A stretch of DNA of 64,000 bases, from positions 2,356,001 through 2,420,000 of the forward strand of contig CANOQG010000007.1 of the NCBI GenBank assembly GCA_947568835.1. The letters are read 5' to 3'. The DNA is from Protonemura montana (lineage: Eukaryota > Arthropoda > Insecta > Plecoptera > Nemouridae). Made by a program: the position numbers and the translations under genes. This document shows, piece after piece, positions 13,342-24,817 of the stretch. The stretch's first letter is position 1. Each line of letters begins with the position of its first letter. The notes under the pieces are model-generated. The model did no database searches, was not told where the DNA came from, and saw only the letters and a program-made list of their open reading frames with translations.

Positions 13342-15060
13342 CCATGTCCTGCCCCATGTCCCATGTCCTGCTCCATGTCCTTCCCCTGTCCAGCCCCATG
13401 TCCCATGTCCTGCCCCATGTCCTGCCACATGTCCTGCCCCAAATCCTGCCCCATGTCCTGCCCCATGTCCTGCCCTATGTCCTGTCTTATGTCCTGCCCC
13501 ATGTAATGCCCCATGTCCTGCTCCATGTCCTCCCCCTGTCCTGCCCTATGTCTTATGTCCTGCCCCATGTCCTGCCTCATGGCCTGCCCCATGTCCTGCC
13601 CTATGTCCTGTCCCATGTCCTGCCCCATTTCCTGCCCCATGTCCTGCTCCATGTCCTGCCCCATGTCCTGCCCAATGTCCCGCTCCATGTCCTCCCCCTG
13701 TCCTGCCTCATGTCCCATGTCCTGCCCCATGTCCTGCCCCATGTCCTGCCCCATGTCCTGCCCCATGTCCTGTCCCATGTCCTGCCCCATGTTTTGCCCC
13801 ATGTCCTGTCCAATGTCCTGCCTCATGTCCTGCCCCATGTCCTGCCCCATGTCCTGCCCCATGTCCTGCCCCATGTCCTGTCCCATGTCCTGCCCCATGT
13901 CATGCCCCATGTCCTGCCCCATGTCCTGCCCCATGTCCCATGTCCTGCCCCATGTCCTGCCCTTTGTCCTGTCCCATTTCCTGCCCCATGTCCTGCCCCA
14001 TGTCCTGCCCCATGTCCTGCCCCATGTCCTGCCCCATGTCTTGCCCCATGTCCCATGTCCTGCCCCATGTCCTGCCCCATGTCCTGCCCCATGTCCTTCC
14101 CTATGTCCTGTCCCATGTCCTGCCCCATGTCCTGCCCCATGTCCTGCTCCATGTTCTCCCCCTGTCCTGCCCCATGTCCCATGTCCTGCCCCATGTCCTG
14201 CCCCATGTCCTGCCCCATGTCCTGCCCTATGTCTTGTCCCATGTCCTGCCCAATGTCCTGCCCCATGTCCTGCCCTATGTCCTGCCCCTTGTCTTGCCCC
14301 ATGTCCCATGTCCTGCCCCATGTCCTGCCCCATGTCCTGCCCCATGTCCTGCCCTATGTCCTGCCCCATGTCCTGCCCCATGTCCTGCTCCATGTCCTGC
14401 CCCATGTCCTGCCCCATGTCCCATGTCATGCCCCATGTCCTGCCCCATGTCCTGCCCCATGTCCTGTCCCATGACCTGCTCTATGTCCTGCCCCATGTCT
14501 TGCCCCATGTCCCATGTCCTGCCTCACGTCCTGCCCCATGTCCTGCCCCATGTCCTGCCCCATGTCCTGCCCCATGTCCTGCCCCATGTCCTGCCCTATG
14601 TCCTGCCCCATGTCCTGCCCCATGTCCTGCCCTATGCCCTGTCCCATGTCCTGTCCCATGTCATTTCCCATGTCCTGCTCCATGTCCTGCCCCATGTCCT
14701 GCCCCATGTCCTGCCCTATGTCCTGCCCCATGTCCTGCCCCATGTCCTGCTCCATGTCCTGCCCCATGTCCTGCCCCATGTCCCATGTCATGCCCCATGT
14801 CCTGCCCCATGTCCTGCCCCATGTCCTGCCCCATGTCCTGCCCCATGTCCTGCCCTATGTCCTGTCCCATGTCCTGCCCCTTGTCCTGCCCCATGTCCTG
14901 CTCCATGTCCTTCCCCATGTCCCATGTCCTGCCCCATTGCCTGCCCCATGTCCTGCCCCATGTCCTGCCCCATGTCCTGCCACATGTCCTGCCCCATGTC
15001 CTGCCCCATGTCCTGTCCCATTTCCTGCCCCATGTCCTGCCCCATGTCCTGCCCCATGTC

Positions 15061-15300
15061 CTGCCCTATGCCCTGTCCCATGTCCTGTCCCATGTCATTT
15101 CCCATGTCCTGCTCCATGTCCTGCCCCATGTCCTGCCCCATGTCCTGCCCTATGTCCTGCCCCATGTCCTGCCCCATGTCCTGCCCTATGCCCTGTCCCA
15201 TGTCCTGTCCCATGTCATTTCCCATGTCCTGCTCCATGTCCTGCCCCATGTCCTGCCCCATGTCCTGCCCTATGTCCTGCCCCATGTCCTGCCCCATGTC
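15061..15300 (+). repeat. Perfect 120-bp tandem doublet
   Basis: Bases 15,061-15,180 and 15,181-15,300 read identically. Each 120-bp copy is ten units long and includes the uncommon CCTATGCCCTGT and GTCATTTCCC variants plus a CCTGCTCCATGT unit. A single related copy of these variants lies near 14,630-14,690 and, in super-copy 2, near 35,925-35,985. The doublet lies just past the end of super-copy 1 homology (15,052) and has no counterpart in super-copy 2. Confidence 0.9.
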
Positions 15301-16481
15301 CTGCTCCATGTCCTGCCCCATGTCCTGCCCCATGTCCCATGTCTTGCCCCATGTCCAGCCCCATGTCCTGCCCCATGTCCTGCCCTATGTCCTGCCCCAT
15401 GTCCTGCCCTATGTCCTGTCCCATGTCCTGCTCCATGTCCTGCCCCATGTCCTGCCCCATGTCCCATGTCCTGCCCCATGTCCTGCCCCATGTCCCATGT
15501 CCTGCCCCATGTCCTGCCCCTTGTCCTGTCCCATTTCCTGCCCCATGTCCTACCCCATGTCCTGCCCCATGTCCTGCCCCATGTCCTGCCCCATGTCCTG
15601 CCTCATGTCCTGCCCCATGTCTTGCCCCATGTCCCATGTCCTGCCCCATGTCCTGCCCCATGTCCTGCCCCATGTCCTGCCCTATGTCCTGTCTTATGTC
15701 CTGCCCCATGTAATGCCCCATGTCCTGCTCCATGTCCTCCCCCTGTCCTGCCCCATGTCCCATGTCCTGCCCCATTTCCTGCCCCATGTCCTGCCCCATG
15801 TCCTGCCCCATGTCCTGCCCCATGTCCTGTCCCATGTCCTGCCCCATGTCCTGCCCCATGTCCTGCCCCTAGTCCTGCCCTATGTCCTGTCCTATGTCCT
15901 GCCCCATGTCCTGCCCCATGTCCTGCCCCATGTCCTGCCCCATGTCCTGCCCCATGTCTTGCCCCATGTCCCATGTCCTGCCCCATGTCCTGCCCCATGT
16001 CCTGCCCCATGTCCTTCCCTATGTCCTGTCCCATGTCCTGCCCCATGTCCTGCCCCATGTCCTGCTCCATGTCCTCCCCCTGTCCTGCCCCATGTCCCAT
16101 GTCCTGCCCCATGTCCTGCCCCATGTCCTGCCCCATGTCTTGCCCCATGTCCCATGTCCTGCCCCATGTCCTGCCCCATGTCCTGCCCCATGTCCTGCCC
16201 TATGTCCTGCCCCATGTCCTGCCCCTTGTCCTTCCCCATGTCCTGCTCCATGTCCTGCCCCATGTCCCATGTCCTGCCCCATTTCCTGCCCCATGTCCTG
16301 CCCCATGTCCTGCCCCATGTCCTGCCCCATGTCCTGTCCCATGTCCTGCCCCATGTCCTGCCCCATGTCCTGCCCCTAGTCCTGCCCTATGTCCTGTCCC
16401 ATGTCCTGCCCCATGTCCTGCCCCATGTCCTGTCCCATGTCCTGCCTCATGTCCTGCCCCATGTCCTGCCCTATGTCCTGC
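15293..16481 (+). repeat. 1.19 kb block copied from 4,046-5,234
   Basis: At an offset of 11,247 this stretch follows the variant order of 4,046-5,234. It includes a CCTACCCCATGT unit, the CTTATGT 7-mer, the TAA landmark at 15,713 and two TAG landmarks 507 bases apart (15,871 and 16,378, matching 4,624 and 5,131). Near 15,355 it reads CCAGCCCC where the source reads CCTGCCCC. The match breaks at about 16,482, where CCTGCTCC replaces CCTGCCCC. It forms part of the mosaic linker between the two super-copies. Confidence 0.75.
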
Positions 16482-16681
16482 TCCATGTCCTGCCCCATGT
16501 CCCATGTCCTGCCCCATTTCCTGCCCCATGTCCTGCCCCATGTCCTGCCCCATGTCCTGCCCCATGTCCTGTCCCATGTCCTGCCCCATGTCCTGCCCCA
16601 TGTCCTGCCCCTAGTCCTGCCCTATGTCCTGTCCCATGTCCTGCCCCATGTCCTGCCCCATGTCCTGTCCCATGTCCTGCC
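16238..16681 (+). repeat. 235 bp tandem doublet
   Basis: Bases 16,238-16,446 recur at 16,473-16,681 with period 235, carrying the TAG landmark at 16,378 and again at 16,613. The period is nineteen 12-mers plus one 7-mer. The second copy is followed directly by sequence of the 16,813-20,816 block. This is a small local amplification inside the linker. Confidence 0.8.
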
Positions 16682-16812
16682 CTATGTCCTGCCCCATGTC
16701 CTGCCCCATGTCCTGCCCCATGTCCTGCCCTATGTCCTGCCCCATGTCCTGCCCTATGTCCTGTCCCATGTCCTGCTCCATGTCCTGCCCCATGTCCTGC
16801 CCCATGTCCCAT

Positions 16813-19800
16813 GTCCTGTCCCATGTCCTGCCCCATGTCCTGCCCCATGTCCTGTCCCATGTCCTGCCTCATGTCCTGCCCCATGTCCTGCCCTATGTCC
16901 TGCCCCATGTCCTGCCCCATGTCCTGCCCCATGTCCTGCCCTATGTCCTGCCCCATGTCCTGCCCTATGTCCTGTCCCATGTCCTGCTCCATGTCCTGCC
17001 CCATGTCCTGCCCCATGTCCCATGTCCTGCCCCATGTCCTGCCCCATGTCCTGTCCCATGTCCTGCCCCATGTCATGCCCCATGTCCTGCCCCATGTCCT
17101 GCCCCATGTCCCATGTCCTGCCTCATGTCCTGCCCCTTGTCCTGTCCTATTTCCTGCCCCATGTCCTGCCCCATGTCCTGCCCCGTGTCCTGCCCCATGT
17201 CCTGCCCCATGTTCTGCCCCATGTCCTGACCCATGTCTTGCCCCATGTCCCATGTCCTGCCCCATGTCCTGCCCCATGTCCTGCCCCATGTCCTTCCCTA
17301 TGTCCTGTCCCATGTCCTGCCCCATGTCCTGCCCCATGTCCTGCCCCATGTCCTGCTCCATGTCCTTCCCCTGTCCAGCCCCATGTCCCATGTCCTGCCC
17401 CATGTCCTGCCACATGTCCTGCCCCATGTCCTGCCATATGTCCTGTCCCATGTCCTGCCCCATGTCCTGCCCTATGTCCTGCCCCATGTCCTGCCCCATG
17501 TCCTGCTCCATGTCCTGCCCCATGTCCTGCCCCATGTCCAATGTCTTGCCCCATATCCTGCCCTATGTCCTGCCCCATGTCCTGCCCCATGTCCTGCCCA
17601 TGTCCTGTCCCATGTCCTGCCCCATGTCATGCCCCATGTCCTGCCCCATGTCCTGCCCCATGTCCTATGTCCTGCCCCATGTCCTGCCCCTTGTCCTGTC
17701 CCATTTCCTGCCCCATGTCCTGCCCCATGTCCTGACCCATGTCCTGCCCCATGTCCTGCCCCATGTCCTGCCGTATGTCCTGCCCCATGTCCTGCCCCAT
17801 GTCCTGCCCTATGTCCTGTCCCATGTCCTGTCCCATGTCATGTCCCATGTCCTGCTCCATGTCCTGCCCCATGTCCTGCCCCATGTCCCATGTTTTGCCC
17901 CATTTCCTGCCCCATGTCCTGCCCCATGTCCTGCCCCATGTCCCGCTCCATGTCCTCCCCATGTCCTGCCTCATGTCCCATGTCCTGCCCCATGTCCTGC
18001 CCCATGTCCTGTCCCATGTCCTGCCCCATGTTTTGCCCCATGTCCTGTCCAATGTCCTGCCTCATGTCCTGCCCCATGTCCTGCCCCATGTCCTGCCCCA
18101 TGTCCTGCCCCATGTCCTGTCCCATGTCCTGCCCCATGTCATGCCCCATGTCCTGCCCCATGTCCTGCCCCATGTCCCATGTCCTGCCCCATGTCCTGCC
18201 CTTTGTCCTGTCCCATTTCCTGCCCCATGTCCTGCCCCATGTCCTGCCCCATGTCCTGCCCCATGTCCTGCCCCATGTCTTGCCCCATGTTCCATGTCCT
18301 GCCCCATGTCCTGCCCCATGTCCTGCCCCATGTCCTTCCCTATGTCCTGTCCCATGTCCTGCCCCATGTCCTGCCCCATGTCCTGCTCCATGTCCTCCCC
18401 CTGTCCTGCCCCATGTCCCATGTCCTGCATCATGTCCTGCCCCATGTCCTGCCCCATGTCCTGCCCTATGTCTTGTCCCATGTCCTGCCCCATGTCCTGC
18501 CCCATGACCTGCCCTATGTCCTGCCCCATGTCTTGCCCCATGTCCCATGTCCTGCCCCATGTCCTGCCCCATGTCCTGCCCCATGTCCTGCCCTATGTCC
18601 TGCCCCATGTCCTGCCCCTTGTCCTGCCCCATGTCCTGCTCCATGTCCTGCCCCATGTCCCATGTCCTGCCCCATTTCCTGCCCCATGTCCTGCCCCATG
18701 TCCTGTCCCATGTCCTGCCTCATGTCCTGCCCCATGTCCTGCCCTATGTCCTGCCCCATGCCCTGCCCCATGTCCTGCCCCATGTCCTGCCCTATGTCCT
18801 GCCCCATGTCCTGCCCTATGTCCTGTCCCATGTCCTGCTCCATGTCCTGCCCCATGTCCTGCCCCATGTCCCATGTCTTGCCCCATGTCCTGCCCCATGT
18901 CCTGCCCCATGTCCTGCCCTATGTCCTGCCCCATGTCCTGCCCTATGTCCTGTCCCATGTCCTGCTCCATGTCCTGCCCCATGTCCTGCCCCATGTCCCA
19001 TGTCCTGCCCCATGTCCTGCCCCATGTCCCATGTCCTGCCCCATGTCCTGCCCCTTGTCCTGTCCCATTTCCTGCCCCATGTCCTACCCCATGTCCTGCC
19101 CCATGTCCTGCCCCATGTCCTGCCCCATGTCCTGCCTCATGTCCTGCCCCATGTCTTGCCCCATGTCCCATGTCCTGCCCCATGTCCTGCCCCATGTCCT
19201 GCCCCATGTCCTGCCCTATGTCCTGTCTTATGTCCTGCCCCATGTAATGCCCCATGTCCTGCTCCATGTCCTCCCCCTGTCCTGCCCCATGTCCCATGTC
19301 CTGCCCCATTTCCTGCCCCATGTCCTGCCCCATGTCCTGCCCCATGTCCTGCCCCATGTCCTGTCCCATGTCCTGCCCCATGTCCTGCCCCATGTCCTGC
19401 CCCTAGTCCTGCCCTATGTCCTGTCCTATGTCCTGCCCCATGTCCTGCCCCATGTCCTGCCCCATGTCCTGCCCCATGTCCTGCCCCATGTCTTGCCCCA
19501 TGTCCCATGTCCTGCCCCATGTCCTGCCCCATGTCCTGCCCCATGTCCTTCCCTATGTCCTGTCCCATGTCCTGCCCCATGTCCTGCCCCATGTCCTGCT
19601 CCATGTCCTCCCCCTGTCCTGCCCCATGTCCCATGTCCTGCCCCATGTCCTGCCCCATGTCCTGCCCCATGTCTTGCCCCATGTCCCATGTCCTGCCCCA
19701 TGTCCTGCCCCATGTCCTGCCCCATGTCCTGCCCTATGTCCTGCCCCATGTCCTGCCCCTTGTCCTTCCCCATGTCCTGCTCCATGTCCTGCCCCATGTC

Positions 19801-20816
19801 CCATGTCCTGCCCCATTTCCTGCCCCATGTCCTGCCCCATGTCCTGCCCCATGTCCTGCCCCATGTCCTGTCCCATGTCCTGCCCCATGTCCTGCCCCAT
19901 GTCCTGCCCCTAGTCCTGCCCTATGTCCTGTCCCATGTCCTGCCCCATGTCCTGCCCCATGTCCTGTCCCATGTCCTGCCTCATGTCCTGCCCCATGTCC
20001 TGCCCTATGTCCTGCCCCATGTCCTGCCCCATGTCCTGCCCCATGTCCTGCCCTATGTCCTGCCCCATGTCCTGCCCTATGTCCTGTCCCATGTCCTGCT
20101 CCATGTCCTGCCCCATGTCCTGCCCCTTGTCCCATGTCCTGCCCCATGTCCTGCCCCATGTCCTGTCCCATGTCCTGCCCCATGTCATGCCCCATGTCCT
20201 GCCCCATGTCCTGCCCCATGTCCCATGTCCTGCCTCATGTCCTGCCCCTTGTCCTGTCCTATTTCCTGCCCCATGTCCTGCCCCATGTCCTGCCCCGTGT
20301 CCTGCCCCATGTCCTGCCCCATGTTCTGCCCCATGTCCTGCCCCATGTCTTGCCCCATGTCCCATGTCCTGCCCCATGTCCTGCCCCATGTCCTGCCCCA
20401 TGTCCTTCCCTATGTCCTGTCCCATGTCCTGCCCCATGTCCTGCCCCATGTCCTGCCCCATGTCCTGCTCCATGTCCTTCCCCTGTCCAGCCCCATGTCC
20501 CATGTCCTGCCCCATGTCCTGCCACATGTCCTGCCCCATGTCCTGCCATATGTCCTGTCCCATGTCCTGCCCCATGTCCTGCCCTATGTCCTGCCCCATG
20601 TCCTGCCCCATGTCCTGCTCCATGTCCTGCCCCATGTCCTGCCCCATGTCCAATGTCTTGCCCCATATCCTGCCCTATGTCCTGCCCCATGTCCTGCCCC
20701 ATGTCCTGCCCATGTCCTGTCCCATGTCCTGCCCCATGTCATGCCCCATGTCCTGCCCCATGTCCTGCCCCATGTCCTATGTCCTGCCCCATGTCCTGCC
20801 CCTTGTCCTGTCCCAT
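16813..20816 (+). repeat. ~4.0 kb block matching 2,020-6,047
   Basis: The order of variants follows 2,020-6,047 at offset 14,793, then 14,781 (one 12-mer fewer near 17,920) and then 14,769 (one 12-mer fewer near 20,040). It contains the TGA landmark at 17,735, the CCCGCTCC unit near 17,941 and the TAA landmark at 19,247. An additional CCTGACCC unit at about 17,227, not followed by CCGTATGT, is private to this copy. Its right half overlaps the start of super-copy 2, so the same DNA can be aligned to super-copy 1 in two registers, as expected for nested duplications. Confidence 0.75.
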
Positions 20817-21767
20817 GTCCTGTCCCATGTCCTGCCCCATGTCCTGCCCCATGTCCTGCCCCTAGTCCTGCCCTATGTCCTGTCCCATGTCCTGCCCCAT
20901 GTCCTGCCCCATGTCCTGTCCCATGTCCTGCCTCATGTCCTGCCCCATGTCCTGCCCTATGTCCTGCCCCATGTCCTGCCCCATGTCCTGCCCCATGTCC
21001 TGCCCTATGTCCTGCCCCATGTCCTGCCCTATGTCCTGTCCCATGTCCTGCTCCATGTCCTGCCCCATGTCCTGCCCCATGTCCCATGTCCTGCCCCATG
21101 TCCTGCCCCATGTCCTGTCCCATGTCCTGCCCCATGTCATGCCCCATGTCCTGCCCCATGTCCTGCCCCATGTCCCATGTCCTGCCTCATGTCCTGCCCC
21201 TTGTCCTGTCCTATTTCCTGCCCCATGTCCTGCCCCATGTCCTGCCCCGTGTCCTGCCCCATGTCCTGCCCCATGTTCTGCCCCATGTCCTGCCCCATGT
21301 CTTGCCCCATGTCCCATGTCCTGCCCCATGTCCTGCCCCATGTCCTGCCCCATGTCCTTCCCTATGTCCTGTCCCATGTCCTGCCCCATGTCCTGCCCCA
21401 TGTCCTGCCCCATGTCCTGCTCCATGTCCTTCCCCTGTCCAGCCCCATGTCCCATGTCCTGCCCCATGTCCTGCCACATGTCCTGCCCCTTGTCCTGCCA
21501 TATGTCCTGTCCCATGTCCTGCCCCATGTCCTGCCCTATGTCCTGCCCCATGTCCTGCCCCATGTCCTGCTCCATGTCCTGCCCCATGTCCTGCCCCATG
21601 TCCAATGTCTTGCCCCATATCCTGCCCTATGTCCTGCCCCATGTCCTGCCCCATGTCCTGCCCATGTCCTGTCCCATGTCCTGCCCCATGTCATGCCCCA
21701 TGTCCTGCCCCATGTCCTGCCCCATGTCCTATGTCCTGCCCCATGTCCTGCCCCTTGTCCTGTCCCA
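19860..21767 (+). repeat. 952 bp tandem pair, second occurrence
   Basis: This is the counterpart of 1,003-2,910 at offset 18,857. The CCATGTCC/CCTTGTCC difference that separates the two 952 bp copies in super-copy 1 is also present here, again only in the right-hand copy (about 21,490). The pair was therefore already diverged when the larger block was duplicated. A CCCCTTGTCCCATG variant near 20,126 is private to this occurrence. Confidence 0.8.
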
Positions 21768-24700
21768 TTTCCTGCCCCATGTCCTGCCCCATGTCCTGAC
21801 CCATGTCCTGCCCCATGTCCTGCCCCATGTCCTGCCGTATGTCCTGCCCCATGTCCTGCCCCATGTCCTGCCCCATGTCCTGTCCCATGTCCTGTCCCAT
21901 GTCATGTCCCATGTCCTGCTCCATGTCCTGCCCCATGTCCTGCCCCATGTCCCATGTTTTGCCCCATTTCCTGCCCCATGTCCTGCTCCATGTCCTGCCC
22001 CATGTCCTGCCCCATGTCCCGCTCCATGTCCTCCCCATGTCCTGCCTCATGTCCCATGTCCTGCCCCATGTCCTGCCCCATGTCCTGTCCCATGTCCTGC
22101 CCCATGTTTTGCCCCATGTCCTGTCCAATGTCCTGCCTCATGTCCTGCCCCATGTCCTGCCCCATGTCCTGCCCCATGTCCTGCCCCATGTCCTGTCCCA
22201 TGTCCTGCCCCATGTCATGCCCCATGTCCTGCCCCATGTCCTGCCCCATGTCCCATGTCCTGCCCCATGTCCTGCCCTTTGTCCTGTCCCATTTCCTGCC
22301 CCATGTCCTGCCCCATGTCCTGCCCCATGTCCTGCCCCATGTCCTGCCCCATGTCTTGCCCCATGTTCCATGTCCTGCCCCATGTCCTGCCCCATGTCCT
22401 GCCCCATGTCCTTCCCTATGTCCTGTCCCATGTCCTGCCCCATGTCTTGCCCCATATCCTGCCCTATGTCCTGCCCCATGTCCTGCCCCATGTCCTGCCC
22501 ATGTCCTGTCCCATGTCCTGCCCCATGTCATGCCCCATGTCCTGCCCCATGTCCTGCCCCATGTCCTATGTCCTGCCCCATGTCCTGCCCCTTGTCCTGT
22601 CCCATTTCCTGCCCCATGTCCTGCCCCATGTCCTGACCCATGTCCTGCCGTATGTCCTGCCCCATGTCCTGCCGTATGTCCTGCCCCATGTCCTGCCCCA
22701 TGTCCTGCCCTATGTCCTGTCCCATGTCCTGTCCCATGTCATGTCCCATGTCCTGCTCCATGTCCTGCCCCATGTCCTGCCCCATGTCCCATGTTTTGCC
22801 TCATGTCCTGCCCCATGTCCTGCCCCATGTCCTGCCCCATGTCCTGCCCCATGTCCTGCCCCATGTCCTGCCCCATGTCCTGTCCCATGTCCTGCCCCAT
22901 GTTTTGCCCCATGTCCTGCCCCATGTCCTGCCCTATGTCCTGTCCCATGTCCTGCCCCATGTCCTGTCCCATGTCATGTCCCATGTCCTGCTCCATGTCC
23001 TGCCCCATGTCCTGCCCCATGTCCTGCCCTATGTCCTGCCCCATGTCCTGCCCCATGTCCTGCCCCATGTCCTGCCCCATGTCCTGCCCCATGTCCTGCC
23101 CCATGTCCTGCCCCATGTCCTGCCCCATGTCCTGCCCCATGTCCCATGTCCTGCCCCATGTCCTGCCCCTTGTCCTGTCCCATTTCCTGCCCCATGTCCT
23201 ACCCCATGTCCTGCCCCATGTCCTGCCCCATGTCCTGCCCCATGTCCTGCCTCATGTCCTGCCCCATGTCTTGCCCCATGTCCCATGTCCTGCCCCATGT
23301 CCTGCCCCATGTCCTGCCCCATGTCCTGCCCTATGTCCTGTCTTATGTCCTGCCCCATGTAATGCCCCATGTCCTGCTCCATGTCCTCCCCCTGTCCTGC
23401 CCTATGTCTTATGTCCTGCCCCATGTCCTGCCTCATGGCCTGCCCCATGTCCCGCCCTATGTCCTGTCCCATGTCCTGCCCCATTTCCTGCCCCATGTCC
23501 TGCTCCATGTCCTGCCCCATGTCCTGCCCCATGTCCCGCTCCATGTCCTCCCCATGTCCTGCCTCATGTCCCATGTCCTGCCCCATGTCCTGCCCCATGT
23601 CCTGTCCCATGTCCTGCCCCATGTTTTGCCCCATGTCCTGTCCAATGTCCTGCCTCATGTCCTGCCCCATGTCCTGCCCCATGTCCTGCCCCATGTCCTG
23701 CCCCATGTCCTGTCCCATGTCCTGCCCCATGTCATGCCCCATGTCCTGCCCCATGTCCTGCCCCATGTCCCATGTCCTGCCCCATGTCCTGCCCTTTGTC
23801 CTGTCCCATTTCCTGCCCCATGTCCTGCCCCATGTCCTGCCCCATGTCCTGCCCCATGTCCTGCCCCATGTCTTGCCCCATGTTCCATGTCCTGCCCCAT
23901 GTCCTGCCCCATGTCCTGCCCCATGTCCTTCCCTATGTCCTGTCCCATGTCCTGCCCCATGTCCTGCCCCATGTCCTGCTCCATGTCCTCCCCCTGTCCT
24001 GCCCCATGTCCCATGTCCTGCCCCATGTCCTGCCCCATGTCCTGCCCCATGTCCTGCCCTATGTCTTGTCCCATGTCCTGCCCCATGTCCTGCCCCATGT
24101 CCTGCCCTATGTCCTGCCCCATGTCTTGCCCCATGTCCCATGTCCTGCCCCATGTCCTGCCCCATGTCCTGCCCCATGTCCTGCCCTATGTCCTGCCCCA
24201 TGTCCTGCCCCTTGTCCTGCCCCATGTCCTGCTCCATGTCCTGCCCCATGTCCCATGTCCTGCCCCATTTCCTGCCCCATGTCCTGCCCCATGTCCTGCC
24301 TCATGTCCTGCCCTATGTCCTGTCCCATGTCCTGCTCCATGTCCTGCCCCATGTCCTGCCCCATGTCCCATGTCTTGCCCCATGTCCTGCCCCATGTCCT
24401 GTCCCATGTCCTGCCCCATGTCATGCCCCATGTCCTGCCCCATGTCCTGCCCCATGTCCCATGTCCTGCCTCATGTCCTGCCCCTTGTCCTGTCCTATTT
24501 CCTGCCCCATGTCCTGCCCCATGTCCTGCCCCGTGTCCTGCCCCATGTCCTGCCCCATGTTCTGCCCCATGTCCTGCCCCATATCTTGCCCCATGTCCAA
24601 TGTCCTGCCCCATGTCCTGCCCCATGTCCTGCCCCATGTCCTTCCCTATGTCCTGTCCCATGTCCTGCCCCATGTCCTGCCCCATGTCCTGCCCCATGTC

Positions 24701-24817
24701 CTGCTCCATGTCCTTCCCCTGTCCAGCCCCATGTCCCATGTCCTGCCCCATGTCCTGCCACATGTCCTGCCCCATGTCCTGCCATATGTCCTGTCCCATG
24801 TCCTGCCCCATGTCCTG

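Larger units (their letters stand above)
1..15052 (+). repeat. Super-copy 1 of a ~15-17 kb higher-order block
   Basis: Variant order in this stretch recurs in 18,858-36,346 in three collinear pieces. Positions 1-3,589 match 18,858-22,446 (offset 18,857). Positions 5,884-10,762 match 22,442-27,320 (offset 16,558). Positions 9,668-15,052 match 31,034-36,346 (offset 21,366 falling to 21,330 and then 21,294 through two 36-bp losses). The first piece already matches at base 1, so the block probably begins before the window. It contains the 952 bp pair and the 4.3 kb pair described separately. The segment 3,590-5,883 has no counterpart at the expected place in super-copy 2. Boundaries are first mismatches read by eye. 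Confidence 0.8.

Noticed and set aside
11060-21799. A + strand ORF of about 3,580 codons, and many others of 1,000-3,200 codons on this strand, as giant Cys/Pro-rich proteins
   Set aside because: The 12-mer is stop-free in all six frames, equally long peptides appear in overlapping frames, and 7- and 11-bp units shift the frame without correction. There is no start context, splice signal or non-repeat domain.
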